64,000 nt of DNA from Pseudomonas graminis (GTDB lineage Bacteria > Pseudomonadota > Gammaproteobacteria > Pseudomonadales > Pseudomonadaceae): positions 1,155,001 to 1,219,000 of the forward strand of contig NZ_CP053746.1 in assembly GCF_013201545.1 (NCBI RefSeq), given 5' to 3'. The notes under the pieces are model-generated. The model ran no database searches and was not told the origin of the DNA. It saw nothing but the letters and a program-made list of their open reading frames with translations. Below are positions 20,455 to 28,360 of the stretch, piece after piece. The position numbers and the translations under genes were made by a program. Each line of letters begins with the position of its first letter. The first letter of the stretch is position 1.

Positions 20455-21447
20455 TTACACGGTCTCGACCAGCAGACGAGGACGTGAGCTCAGGGCGTAA
20501 CGGGCCAGACCAAAGCTCAACGCAGCGCCGATGATCAGCATGAAGAACGTGCCCCATGCTGCTTTGGAGACTTGCTTGGCCGCGACATCTGCCGCTTCAC
20601 GGGCCTGTTGCTCGGCCTGCGCCTTCAGCTCTGCGACTTTCGCGGCCGCTTGCTGATACGCCTGCGCATAGTTGTCGACGATCTGCTGCGCCTCCGCTTT
20701 GCTCTTGCCGGTGCGGGCCGCAACGATGTTGACCAGCGCGTCTTTGTCGGCGGCGTTCAAGGCCGGTTCGCCGGCTTTCTGAACGCGATCAAACCACTGC
20801 TTCAACTGATCGCCCGCCTGGGCTGGATCGGTAGACGCCTGTTCTGCTGTCTGCTTGGCATCGGCGCCAGCCACGTCAGCTTTCTGATCCAGCTTCGAAG
20901 GGTCGAGCTCTGGCTTGCCGGACTGCTTCAGGGTGGTGTCCAGCTGTGATTTCAGGCTGTCCCAATCCAGGCTGATGCCGTTCTTATCCAGCTGTTGCTT
21001 GATGCTCTGGCCCACACCCGGTGCGGCAGCGGCAACGCCGTCGGCCGCCAGGGAGATGCCCTTGCCGGCGATGTTGCCGGCAGTGCCGACGAGCGAGCCG
21101 GCCAGCGACGCGAGGAGCCAGGTGGTCAGCAACGTGCTGACCGTCCAGCTGAGCAAACCATGCAGACCACCACGGTCCGGCGCGGTACGGCCCGACACCC
21201 AGGCACCGGCGGCAATGGCCACCAGGGTACTGATGAACAACCAGGCGCCGGCGCCCTTGCCGAAACCGCTGAGTGGGTTGCCCTGGGCCATCGGATCAAG
21301 CGCGCCTGCGCCGATCGCCGTGCCAAGCACGCTGAGCACCAGGTAGGTCACCAACGTGATTGCCGCACCGGCAAACACCGATCCCCATGACACACGGAAT
21401 GGCGAAGCGTTGCCCAGAACGGCAGATGTTGCGTAGGTCGAAGCCAT
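20455..21447 (-). CDS. Membrane protein of unknown function with long central helical domain
   Basis: 330 residues, family not recognised. Three hydrophobic segments lie at about 24-48, 66-85 and 98-122, and one near 298-316. Between them is a hydrophilic, Ala/Gln/Lys-rich helical stretch (about 145-295) with coiled-coil character (AAAKVAELKAQAEQQAREAADVAAKQ). The Gly-rich first half resembles small stress-linked membrane proteins. It is divergent from a PAS-LuxR regulator whose other neighbour is a CsbD protein, so a stress-envelope role under that regulator is plausible but unproven. GGAGGAAATTTTC precedes the ATG. Confidence 0.75.
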   Translation of the reverse strand: MASTYATSAVLGNASPFRVSWGSVFAGAAITLVTYLVLSVLGTAIGAGALDPMAQGNPLSGFGKGAGAWLFISTLVAIAAGAWVSGRTAPDRGGLHGLLSWTVSTLLTTWLLASLAGSLVGTAGNIAGKGISLAADGVAAAAPGVGQSIKQQLDKNGISLDWDSLKSQLDTTLKQSGKPELDPSKLDQKADVAGADAKQTAEQASTDPAQAGDQLKQWFDRVQKAGEPALNAADKDALVNIVAARTGKSKAEAQQIVDNYAQAYQQAAAKVAELKAQAEQQAREAADVAAKQVSKAAWGTFFMLIIGAALSFGLARYALSSRPRLLVETV

Positions 21448-21463
21448 GAAAATTTCCTCCGGT

Positions 21464-21519
21464 GCAGGGGGTGCACATCACTCGTGCAACCGACGTGTCA
21501 GTGCAAATGCACCCCCTGC
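21464..21519. promoter_or_regulatory. 12-bp inverted repeat in the promoter of the membrane protein gene
   Basis: GCAGGGGGTGCA (21464-21475) and its exact complement TGCACCCCCTGC (21508-21519) face each other 32 bp apart. Between them is the perfect dyad GTGCAAATGCAC (21501-21512, partly overlapping the right arm). A single CAGGGGGTGC also occurs at 23296-23305 before the CsbD gene. Confidence 0.6.
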
Positions 21520-21605
21520 GTTGATATGGGCGAGCCTGCGAGGGCGGACTCACCGCGTCTTGTAAGACGTGAAACCAGTTTGATCAGCGCGTTGAGGGAT
21601 GTGAT

Positions 21606-21672
21606 GGCGCATTTGCACCGCTTCGTCTGGTGCATTCGCACCGACCCTCGCGGACACGGCTGCACTAAGCTT
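21606..21672 (+). promoter_or_regulatory. Bipartite dyad operator plus sigma-S-like -10 upstream of the PAS-LuxR gene
   Basis: Dyad A GGCGCATTTGCACC (21606-21619) and dyad B GGTGCATTCGCACC (21629-21642) are 23 bp apart centre to centre. The -10-like CTAAGCTT (21665-21672) starts 36 bp after the start of dyad B. The same arrangement recurs at 23257-23323, including a 12-nt identical core CGTCTGGTGCAT. Binding by the adjacent regulator is inference. Confidence 0.6.
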
Positions 21673-21760
21673 CAGCACTAAGGCTTTGCCAGCCGGTCGG
21701 ATAGCGTGGAGCGCCCGGCTGACCGAAGCCCGACCGCATTGAGACGTCAGGAGAGCAAGC

Positions 21761-23254
21761 ATGTCAGAGGCCATCCTCGCCAGAGAAACCAACCGCCGCC
21801 AGTTGCAGCAGATCATCTCGGGTCTGTCGGACGGGGTGATGCTGGTGGAGGTCGATCAGACCATCATCTGGGCCAACGAAGCGGCGCTGCTGATGCATGG
21901 CGTCGAAGAGATCAGCGAACTGGGCGCCAACGGCGAGGCCTATCGCGATAAGTTCTCCCTGCGCTATCGCAACAACCATCCTTTGGACGTCGATCAATAT
22001 CCGATCAGCCGCGTGGCGGCAGGCGAAGTGTTCAGCGACGTGCTCATCGAGGTCAGCAAGATCGGTGAAGAAGAGGAGCGCAGCTGGGTCCATCGCGTTC
22101 GCAGCATGGTGCTTGAAGACAGCACCGGCACGCCCGAATCGCTGGTGCTGATCCTCGCCGACGCAACGGAGTGGGCCGGTGCCGAGCAGCGCTTCGAGAA
22201 GACCTTCAACGCCAACCCCGCCCCTGCGGTGATCTGCCGCCTGAGCGATCTGCGCTTCATCAAGGTCAATCAGGGCTTTCTGGAGATGACCGGGCATTCG
22301 AGAGAGAGCGTGATTGGCCGCTCGGTGTACGAAGTGGACGTGCTGGAAAACGCCGAACGCAAGGACCTCGCCATCGAGCGTCTGAATCAGGGCGCGACCA
22401 TCCCGCAGATGCAGGCAGAGCTGAAGCTGCCGGAGGGCGGTACCAAATTGGTCATCGTCGCCGGGCAGCCGCTGGACATGAACGAAGAAGATTGCATGCT
22501 GTTTTCGTTCACCGACCTTGAGCCGAGACGCAAAGCCGAAACCGCGCTGCGCCAGAGCGAAGAGCGTTTTGCCAAGGCGTTCAAGCTAACGCCGGTGCCG
22601 ACACTGGTGTGTACGGCGGATCGACAACAGATCGTCGAAGCCAACGAGGCGTTTGTCAGCACCCTGGGTTACACCCCGCAGGAGCTGATCGGCCGGACCG
22701 TCGCCGAGCTGGGCTTCATCGAAGACGGCGCTGTGATGGACGGGCTGTTCAACGTCCTGGAAACCACCGGCCGCGTCGACGGGCTCGACCTGAAAGTCCG
22801 CAAGAAAGGCAGCGAGTCGCTGGACTGCGTACTGGCCGCTGACACCGTGACGATTCAGGACAACGCTTGCTACCTCTTCGTACTGATGGACATTACCGAG
22901 CGCAAGCGATCCGAGCTTGAGCTGGTCGAGGCCATCGAAACGGTGATGCAAGACGCCTCGTGGTTCAGCCAGACGTTGATCGAAAAGCTGGCCAATGCCA
23001 AGCGCGTCAACACCCGGCAGTTGCCCAGCGCTTCATTCACCGACCTGACCGCTCGCGAGCGAGATGTGCTGAGTTTGATCTGTGAGGGGCTGGCGGACAA
23101 AGAGATCGCTGCACGGTTGAACCTGGCGCTCAACACCATTCGCAACCACGTCGCGACGGTGTATTCCAAGCTGGACGTGCACAGCCGGGCGGAAGCCATC
23201 GTTTGGGCGAGGGAGCGAAATCTGTTCGCCAATCAGGGCAAAGGCAAACGCTGA
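21761..23254 (+). CDS. Triple-PAS LuxR-type transcription regulator
   Basis: 497 residues. Three PAS-like sensor segments in a row: about 14-130 (IISGLSDGVMLVEVDQTIIWANEAA), 145-265 (FEKTFNANPAPAVICRL) and 270-390 (FAKAFKLTPVPTLVCTADRQQ). The LuxR/NarL helix-turn-helix is at about 428-486 (LTARERDVLSLICEGL, NTIRNHVATVYSKL). No receiver domain, transmembrane segment or autoinducer domain is present, so it is a cytoplasmic one-component sensor. Its ligand is unknown. It lies between a divergent membrane protein gene and a CsbD gene, with shared dyads in both flanking intergenic regions. GGAGAG precedes the ATG. Confidence 0.85.
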   Translation: MSEAILARETNRRQLQQIISGLSDGVMLVEVDQTIIWANEAALLMHGVEEISELGANGEAYRDKFSLRYRNNHPLDVDQYPISRVAAGEVFSDVLIEVSKIGEEEERSWVHRVRSMVLEDSTGTPESLVLILADATEWAGAEQRFEKTFNANPAPAVICRLSDLRFIKVNQGFLEMTGHSRESVIGRSVYEVDVLENAERKDLAIERLNQGATIPQMQAELKLPEGGTKLVIVAGQPLDMNEEDCMLFSFTDLEPRRKAETALRQSEERFAKAFKLTPVPTLVCTADRQQIVEANEAFVSTLGYTPQELIGRTVAELGFIEDGAVMDGLFNVLETTGRVDGLDLKVRKKGSESLDCVLAADTVTIQDNACYLFVLMDITERKRSELELVEAIETVMQDASWFSQTLIEKLANAKRVNTRQLPSASFTDLTARERDVLSLICEGLADKEIAARLNLALNTIRNHVATVYSKLDVHSRAEAIVWARERNLFANQGKGKR

Positions 23255-23256
23255 GT

Positions 23257-23323
23257 GATGCAAATGCGCTAATGCGTCTGGTGCATAGTCACCTTCAGGG
23301 GGTGCTGTCCGGACCCTACGCTA
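23257..23323 (+). promoter_or_regulatory. Bipartite dyad operator plus sigma-S-like -10 upstream of csbD-like gene
   Basis: GATGCAAATGCGCT (23257-23270) and GGTGCATAGTCACC (23280-23293) are 23 bp apart. CTACGCTA (23316-23323) starts 36 bp after the second dyad starts, identical spacing to the copy at 21606-21672. It begins 2 bp after the regulator gene stop. Confidence 0.6.
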
Positions 23324-23391
23324 TGGGTGTGGCTGACGCAGTTGGGTCAGCGAGACATCCATCACTGAAACTCATTTTCTGGAGCCAAGAT

Positions 23392-23649
23392 ATGAAAAGC
23401 GAACAAGTGAAGGGCGTACTGGCACAGGCAGCTGGCAAGGCCCAAGACGTCTTCGGCAACCTGACCGGTGACGAGCGCACGCAAATGGAAGGCAAGGCAC
23501 GTCAGGCGGCGGGTGAATTGCAGGAGCGTTACGGTGATCTGCTGGACGAAGTCGCAACCTTCACCCAGCAACGCCCGCGCACCACGTTAATGGTGCTTGC
23601 CGGCCTCACGCTGACCGTGGGCTGGTTGCTGGCCCGTCGTCGCGGCTGA
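23392..23649 (+). CDS. CsbD-like stress protein with C-terminal membrane helix
   Basis: 85 residues. The CsbD-type helical segment VKGVLAQAAGKAQDVFGNLTGDERTQ-like region (7-30) is followed by a second repeat KARQAAGELQERYGDL. One transmembrane helix lies at about 63-81, then RRRG. Proteins of this family are typically general-stress induced; biochemical function is unknown. The ATG at 23392 follows TGGAG. Longer in-frame starts would extend into the regulator gene and the dyad element. Confidence 0.82.
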   Translation: MKSEQVKGVLAQAAGKAQDVFGNLTGDERTQMEGKARQAAGELQERYGDLLDEVATFTQQRPRTTLMVLAGLTLTVGWLLARRRG

Positions 23650-23672
23650 GGTTCATGGCCTGACCAGCCTGA

Positions 23673-24821
23673 TCAATACGCCGCGCGGTAGATTTTCTCG
23701 ATGTCGGCGGCGGTCAGTTTCCGTGGATTGTTGCGCATCAGGCGCTCGATCTTGCTGGCCTCCTCGGCCATCGCGGGAATGGCGTCTTCAGGCACGTTGA
23801 AGCTGCGCAGGCCGGACGGGATTTCCACCGCGGCGCACAAGTCGGCCATGGCTTTCACCGCCAGGTCGGCGGCGTCCTTGTCGCTCAAATGTGCGACGCG
23901 GACGCCCATCGCGTCGGCAACGTCGCGCATCCGTTCGACGCAAGCCAGCTTGTTCCACTCCATCACATACGGCAGCAACAGCGCGTTGCTGACGCCGTGG
24001 GCAATGTTGAAACGCCCTCCCAGCGGATACGCCAGTGCATGCACCGCCCCAACCCCGGCATTACCGAACGCCATGCCGGCCATGAGGCTGGCGGTGGCCA
24101 TGTCTTCTCGCGCTTGCAGGCTGGACGGATTGGCGTAGGCCTTGGGCAGCGCCTTGACGATCAGCTTGATGGCACCCAGGGCGATGGCGTCGGTGATCGG
24201 CAAAGCATTCACTGATAGATAGGCTTCGATGGCGTGCACCAGCGCGTCGACTCCGCTGGCCGCCGTGACACTGCGCGGACAGGTCAGGGTCATCAAGGGG
24301 CTGACCAGCGCGACGTCGGGCAACAGGTAATCGCTGACGATGCCTTTTTTCAGCTGTGCCTGCTTGTCTGAAAAAATCGCCACGTTGGTGACTTCTGAAC
24401 CGGTACCGGCCGTGGTCGGGATGGCAATCAGCGGCGGGCCTTTGCGCTTGACCAGATCAACCCCGAACAACTCGGTCAGCGGCCCTTCGTGATTGGCGAA
24501 CGCCGCGACGCCCTTGGCGATGTCGATGGCACTGCCGCCGCCCACGCCGATCAGGCCGTCGTGACCCCCCTCTCGGAAGGCGCGCGTGCAGTCCTCAACA
24601 ATAGAAATTTCGGGTTCGGGTTTGACCTGATCAAACAGGCCATAACGACGACCGCCCAATTGCGCCAGCGCGAGATCGACGGTCCCGGATTTGACCAGTA
24701 TCGCGTCGGTGACGATCAGCGGGTTTTGAACGTTGAGCCGGGTCAGCTCGGCCGACAGCTGCTCGATGGCGGCGGGGCCGGTGATCAGCTTGTTGGCGAT
24801 CTTGAAAGCAGAAACACTCAT
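23673..24821 (-). CDS. Iron-containing alcohol dehydrogenase
   Basis: 382 residues, type III (Fe-ADH) family. NAD-binding GVGGGSAIDIAKG and TTAGTGSEVTNVA. The metal-ligand region has DALVHAIEAY, GAVHALAYPLGG and IAHGVSNALLLPYV. The substrate is not fixed by sequence. It lies next to the 4-aminobutyrate/5-aminovalerate transporter genes on the same strand, so a hydroxy-acid such as 4-hydroxybutyrate is a reasonable guess; lactaldehyde or a simple alcohol is also possible. No close operon spacing to agtD (222 bp with a REP), so it may be a separate unit. Confidence 0.85.
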   Translation of the reverse strand: MSVSAFKIANKLITGPAAIEQLSAELTRLNVQNPLIVTDAILVKSGTVDLALAQLGGRRYGLFDQVKPEPEISIVEDCTRAFREGGHDGLIGVGGGSAIDIAKGVAAFANHEGPLTELFGVDLVKRKGPPLIAIPTTAGTGSEVTNVAIFSDKQAQLKKGIVSDYLLPDVALVSPLMTLTCPRSVTAASGVDALVHAIEAYLSVNALPITDAIALGAIKLIVKALPKAYANPSSLQAREDMATASLMAGMAFGNAGVGAVHALAYPLGGRFNIAHGVSNALLLPYVMEWNKLACVERMRDVADAMGVRVAHLSDKDAADLAVKAMADLCAAVEIPSGLRSFNVPEDAIPAMAEEASKIERLMRNNPRKLTAADIEKIYRAAY

Positions 24822-24986
24822 CGGGCTCGTCCTTTACGTTGTTGTTGGAGACGGGGCTCTTTTACAAGGCAGGGTTGGCATGCGCTGAGTCAAACATAGA
24901 CCGGATCGTGGGATGCGTCAGTTTTGTGATGCGGGAAGAGCCCTCGGTGTGCGCTATTAATCTTGCGGTGTGGCACCTGGCGCTTT

Positions 24987-25008
24987 CCCGGCTAAAGCCG
25001 GTCCTACC
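24987..25008. repeat. Single REP-type palindrome
   Basis: CCCGGCTAAAGCCGGTCCTACC contains the inverted core CCGGCTAAAGCCGG followed by the TCCTAC head typical of Pseudomonas REP elements. It lies in the gap between the Fe-ADH gene and agtD. No inverted partner is nearby, so it is a singlet. Confidence 0.65.
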
Positions 25009-25043
25009 ATTCGCGTTACAGCCAGTGCCCCAATGGGTGTTGA

Positions 25044-25868
25044 TCACTCCACCGCCGTGCGCAGTTTCTCGCTGCGGCCGCGCAGCCATTCGAGCACCAG
25101 CAACAGCACCACCGAGAAACCGATGAGCAAGGTGGCTGCGGCGGCAATGGTCGGGCTGAGGTTTTCGCGGATACCGCTGAACATCTGCCGCGGCAAGGTC
25201 GCCTGGCCCGGGCCTGCGAGGAACAGCGTGACCACTACTTCATCGAACGAGGTCGCGAACGCAAACAGCGCCCCGGAGATCACGCCCGGCGCAATCAGCG
25301 GCAGGGTCACACGCCGAAACGCCGTCGTCGGCGAAGCACCCAGGCTGGCCGCTGCACGCACCAGGTTGTAGTTGAAACCCTGCAAGGTGGCCGACACGGT
25401 GATGATCACGAACGGCACACCCAACACGGCATGCACCAGGATCAGCGAGATGTAGCTGTTGCCCAGACCCAGCGGCGCAAAAAACAGGTAGCTCGCTACC
25501 CCGACAATCACCACCGGCACCACCATGGGCGAAATCACCAGCGCCATCACCAGCGCCTTGCCGGGGAAGTTGCTGCGGGTCAGTCCGATTGCCGCTAACG
25601 TCCCGAAACCCATTGCCAGCACCGTGGCAGCCGGCGCGACGATCAGGCTGTTTTTCAGCGCGCGCATCCACTCCGCCGAACCGAAAAAGTCCTGATACCA
25701 GTGCAGCGAAAAGCCCTGCAGCGGGTAGACCAGAAAGCTGCCGGAGTTGAACGACAGCGGCACGATCACCAGCACCGGCAGCACCAGAAACAACAGAATC
25801 AACCCGCACAGCGTGCGCAGCGTGTAATGCCAGACCCGCTCGATGGGCGAGGAATAAGGGCTCAACAT
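25044..25868 (-). CDS. agtD: ABC transporter permease AgtD (PotC-like)
   Basis: 274 residues with about six transmembrane helices. The inner-membrane permease motif is RAAASLGASPTTAFRRVTLPLIAPG (the EAA loop that contacts the ATPase). Homologous to spermidine/putrescine PotC. By gene order and family it matches AgtD of P. aeruginosa, part of the 4-aminobutyrate/5-aminovalerate importer. GAGGAGAACGACC precedes the ATG. It is 11 bp downstream of agtC, and both belong to the leftward agtABCD unit. Substrate assignment rests on synteny. Confidence 0.85.
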   Translation of the reverse strand: MLSPYSSPIERVWHYTLRTLCGLILLFLVLPVLVIVPLSFNSGSFLVYPLQGFSLHWYQDFFGSAEWMRALKNSLIVAPAATVLAMGFGTLAAIGLTRSNFPGKALVMALVISPMVVPVVIVGVASYLFFAPLGLGNSYISLILVHAVLGVPFVIITVSATLQGFNYNLVRAAASLGASPTTAFRRVTLPLIAPGVISGALFAFATSFDEVVVTLFLAGPGQATLPRQMFSGIRENLSPTIAAAATLLIGFSVVLLLVLEWLRGRSEKLRTAVE

Positions 25869-25879
25869 GGTCGTTCTCC

Positions 25880-27127
25880 TCAGCTCAGACGCAGGCGGCT
25901 GGCGCCGACCAGCCAGTTATAGATCAGGTACAGCACGACGGTCGCCAGCAGCAACAACCCGCCCAGCGCCGTCGCCATGCCCCAGTTGATGCTGGTGTTG
26001 GTGTAGAACGCCACGAAATAACTGACCATCTGATCGTTCGGGCTGCCGAGCAGCGCCGGAGTGATGTAGTAGCCGATGGCAAGGATGAACACCAACAGAC
26101 AGCCCGCACCCACACCGGCGTAGGTCTGTGGGAAGTACACCCGCCAGAAGCTCGCAAACGGGTTGCAACCCAGAGAGATCGCGGCGCGCATGTAGGTCGG
26201 CGAGATGCCTTTCATCACGCTGTAGATGGGCAGGATCATGAACGGCAACATGATGTGCACCATCGAGATGTAAACGCCGACCCGGTTGAACACCAGCTCC
26301 AGCGGCTTATCGATAATGCCCATGGCCATCAGCGCGCCATTGATCAGGCCGCTTGATTGCAGCAACACGATCCACGCAGCGACGCGCACCAGGATCGACG
26401 TCCAGAAGGGCAACAGGACCAGGATCATCAGTAAATTGCTCTGCCGTGCAGGCAGGTTGGCCAACAGGTACGCCAGCGGATAGGCCAGCAACAGACAGAT
26501 CACGGTGATCACCAGGCCCATCCAGAAGGTGCGGGCGAAGATGTCGAGGTAAATCGCCTGATCGGGCGTCGCCGGCGCCACTTCACCGAGGTCATCGATG
26601 CGGTGGTCGACAGCGGCCAGTAAATAATAGGGGGTGAAGCTTGAGGTGTTGCGGCGGATCGCCTGCCAGTACGCGGGGTCGCCCCAGCGTTCATCAATGG
26701 CTTCCAGCGCTTCCTTATAAGAAGCCGGCTCTTCCTTGAATGGCATGGCGCGGGCGGTTTTTGCCAACAGACTGCGGTAGCCCGCCAACTCCTGGTTCAG
26801 GCGTTTGGACAGATCGCCCAGCGTCTGATTCTTGCGCGCTTCGGCCAGGTCCTGGCTCGCGGCTTTGTACACCGATTCCGGCGGCAGCCCCTTGCCGTCC
26901 CATTTCGCCACTTCCACCACAGTGAGCGGCATGCCACCCACCACTTCGGGGTTGCTGACGCTTTTGTAGAGCAGCGCCGCAATCGGCACGAGAAACACCA
27001 GCAGCAGGAAGATCACCAATGGCGCGATCAACGCCTGAGCCTTCCAGCGATTGACGCGCTCGGCACGGGCCAGGCGTTGCTTCAGGGTCGGGCTGGCGCC
27101 TTCAGTCAGGGGCACGGCGGTGGCCAT
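25880..27127 (-). CDS. agtC: ABC transporter permease AgtC (PotB-like) with large periplasmic insert
   Basis: 415 residues. The first helix is at about 34-55 (ALIAPLVIFLLLVFLVPIAALLY). A hydrophilic stretch of about 130 residues then faces the periplasm (60-195) before the remaining helices (about 200 on). Typical PotB permeases are about 275-300 residues, and the excess is this insertion. The EAA motif is MRAAISLGCNPFASFWRVYFPQT. Partner of AgtD; substrate by synteny with P. aeruginosa. TGGAGTTCACT precedes the ATG. Confidence 0.85.
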   Translation of the reverse strand: MATAVPLTEGASPTLKQRLARAERVNRWKAQALIAPLVIFLLLVFLVPIAALLYKSVSNPEVVGGMPLTVVEVAKWDGKGLPPESVYKAASQDLAEARKNQTLGDLSKRLNQELAGYRSLLAKTARAMPFKEEPASYKEALEAIDERWGDPAYWQAIRRNTSSFTPYYLLAAVDHRIDDLGEVAPATPDQAIYLDIFARTFWMGLVITVICLLLAYPLAYLLANLPARQSNLLMILVLLPFWTSILVRVAAWIVLLQSSGLINGALMAMGIIDKPLELVFNRVGVYISMVHIMLPFMILPIYSVMKGISPTYMRAAISLGCNPFASFWRVYFPQTYAGVGAGCLLVFILAIGYYITPALLGSPNDQMVSYFVAFYTNTSINWGMATALGGLLLLATVVLYLIYNWLVGASRLRLS

Positions 27128-27238
27128 AGTGAACTCCAGAATCTCTCAACAATGAGTGCGTCCCCTGCCCCGCCTTCAGACAGTTCAGACGACGCACCCG
27201 GATCTAACTCACAACGGAACGCTTACAGGGCTGCGATC

Positions 27239-28270
27239 TTATTTCGCCGCCCACGAGTTGAAGCGCTGTTCCAGCGACTCACCGAAGTCAGCCCAGAACT
27301 TCACGTCGATCTGCACCTGGTCCTTGATGTTCTCAGGGGTGGTCGGCATGTTTTTCAGGGTCTCAGCGCTCAGCAACGGGACTGCGCCCGTGTTGGCCGG
27401 ACCGTAAGCGATGTTTTCGGAGTAGATTTTTTGTTGCTCTGGCTTGAGTGAATAAGCGATGAATTTCTTCGCCTCTTCGGCGTTTTTCGCGCCTTTCGGA
27501 ATCGCCCACGCGTCGAAGTCATACACGCCGCCGGTCCAGACCACTTTCAGGTTGCTCTCTTTCTGCACGGCTGCGATGCGACCGTTGTAGGCGGAGCTCA
27601 TCACAACGTCGCCCGACTGCAGATATTGCGGCGGCTGGGCGCCCGCTTCCCACCACTGAATGCTCGGCTTGAGCTTGTCCAGCATCTTGAAGGCGCGGTC
27701 CTGGCCTTCCTTGGTCCCCAGCACTTTGTAGACGTCTTTCGGCGCAACACCGTCAGCCATCAAGGCGAATTCCAGGGTGTATTTGGCGCCCTTGCGCAGG
27801 CCACGCTTGCCCGGGAAGTTCTCGGTGTCCCAGAAATCAGCCCAGCCGGTCGGTGCGGATTTCAGCTTGTCGGCGTTGTAGGCCAGCACGGTCGACCAGA
27901 CGAAAAAGCCCACGCCGCATTCAGAGATTGCGCCTTTAACGTAGTTGTCCTTGTTGCCGAGATCGACCGATGCCAGCGACTCGAACATGTCTTCGTCACA
28001 GCCACGGGACAGCTCGGGCGATTCCACTTCCACCAGATCCCACGTCACGCTCTTGGTGTCGACCATGGCTTTGACCTTGGCCATTTCACCGTTGTATTCG
28101 CCAGCGATGATTTTGCCGTTGCCGGCTTTTTCCCACGGCGCGTAGAAGGCCTTTTCCTGGGCCGCCTTGTTCGCGCCACCGAAGGAAATGACCGTCAGGT
28201 CCGCTGCCATGGTTTGCGCAGCGCACATCATGCCGACCGATAAGGCGGTGAGCTTCAATGTCTTGAGCAT
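27239..28270 (-). CDS. agtB: Periplasmic substrate-binding protein AgtB (PotD-like)
   Basis: 343 residues. Signal peptide 1-22 (TALSVGMMCAAQTMAADL), then a two-lobed PotF/PotD-type binding protein (LTVISFGGANKAAQEKAFYAPWEK). It contains EYNGEMAKVKAMVDTKSVTWDLVEVE and WAIPKGAKNAEEAKKFI. Expected to capture 4-aminobutyrate/5-aminovalerate in the periplasm for AgtCD; which Agt letter applies follows my memory of the P. aeruginosa operon. It is 111 bp upstream of agtC. Confidence 0.85.
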   Translation of the reverse strand: MLKTLKLTALSVGMMCAAQTMAADLTVISFGGANKAAQEKAFYAPWEKAGNGKIIAGEYNGEMAKVKAMVDTKSVTWDLVEVESPELSRGCDEDMFESLASVDLGNKDNYVKGAISECGVGFFVWSTVLAYNADKLKSAPTGWADFWDTENFPGKRGLRKGAKYTLEFALMADGVAPKDVYKVLGTKEGQDRAFKMLDKLKPSIQWWEAGAQPPQYLQSGDVVMSSAYNGRIAAVQKESNLKVVWTGGVYDFDAWAIPKGAKNAEEAKKFIAYSLKPEQQKIYSENIAYGPANTGAVPLLSAETLKNMPTTPENIKDQVQIDVKFWADFGESLEQRFNSWAAK

Positions 28271-28360
28271 CAGTTTTTCTCTCCACGAACAATGTTGGTT
28301 AAGCGATGGGGCGATTTGGCTCGCCTCTGGTTTCTTCGGTTGACGCGTAATGCGGGCGTA

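Noticed and set aside
21761..23254. Quorum-sensing LuxR reading of the PAS regulator and lux-box reading of its dyads
   Set aside because: No autoinducer-binding domain and no LuxI-type synthase gene nearby; the N-terminal part is three PAS domains.
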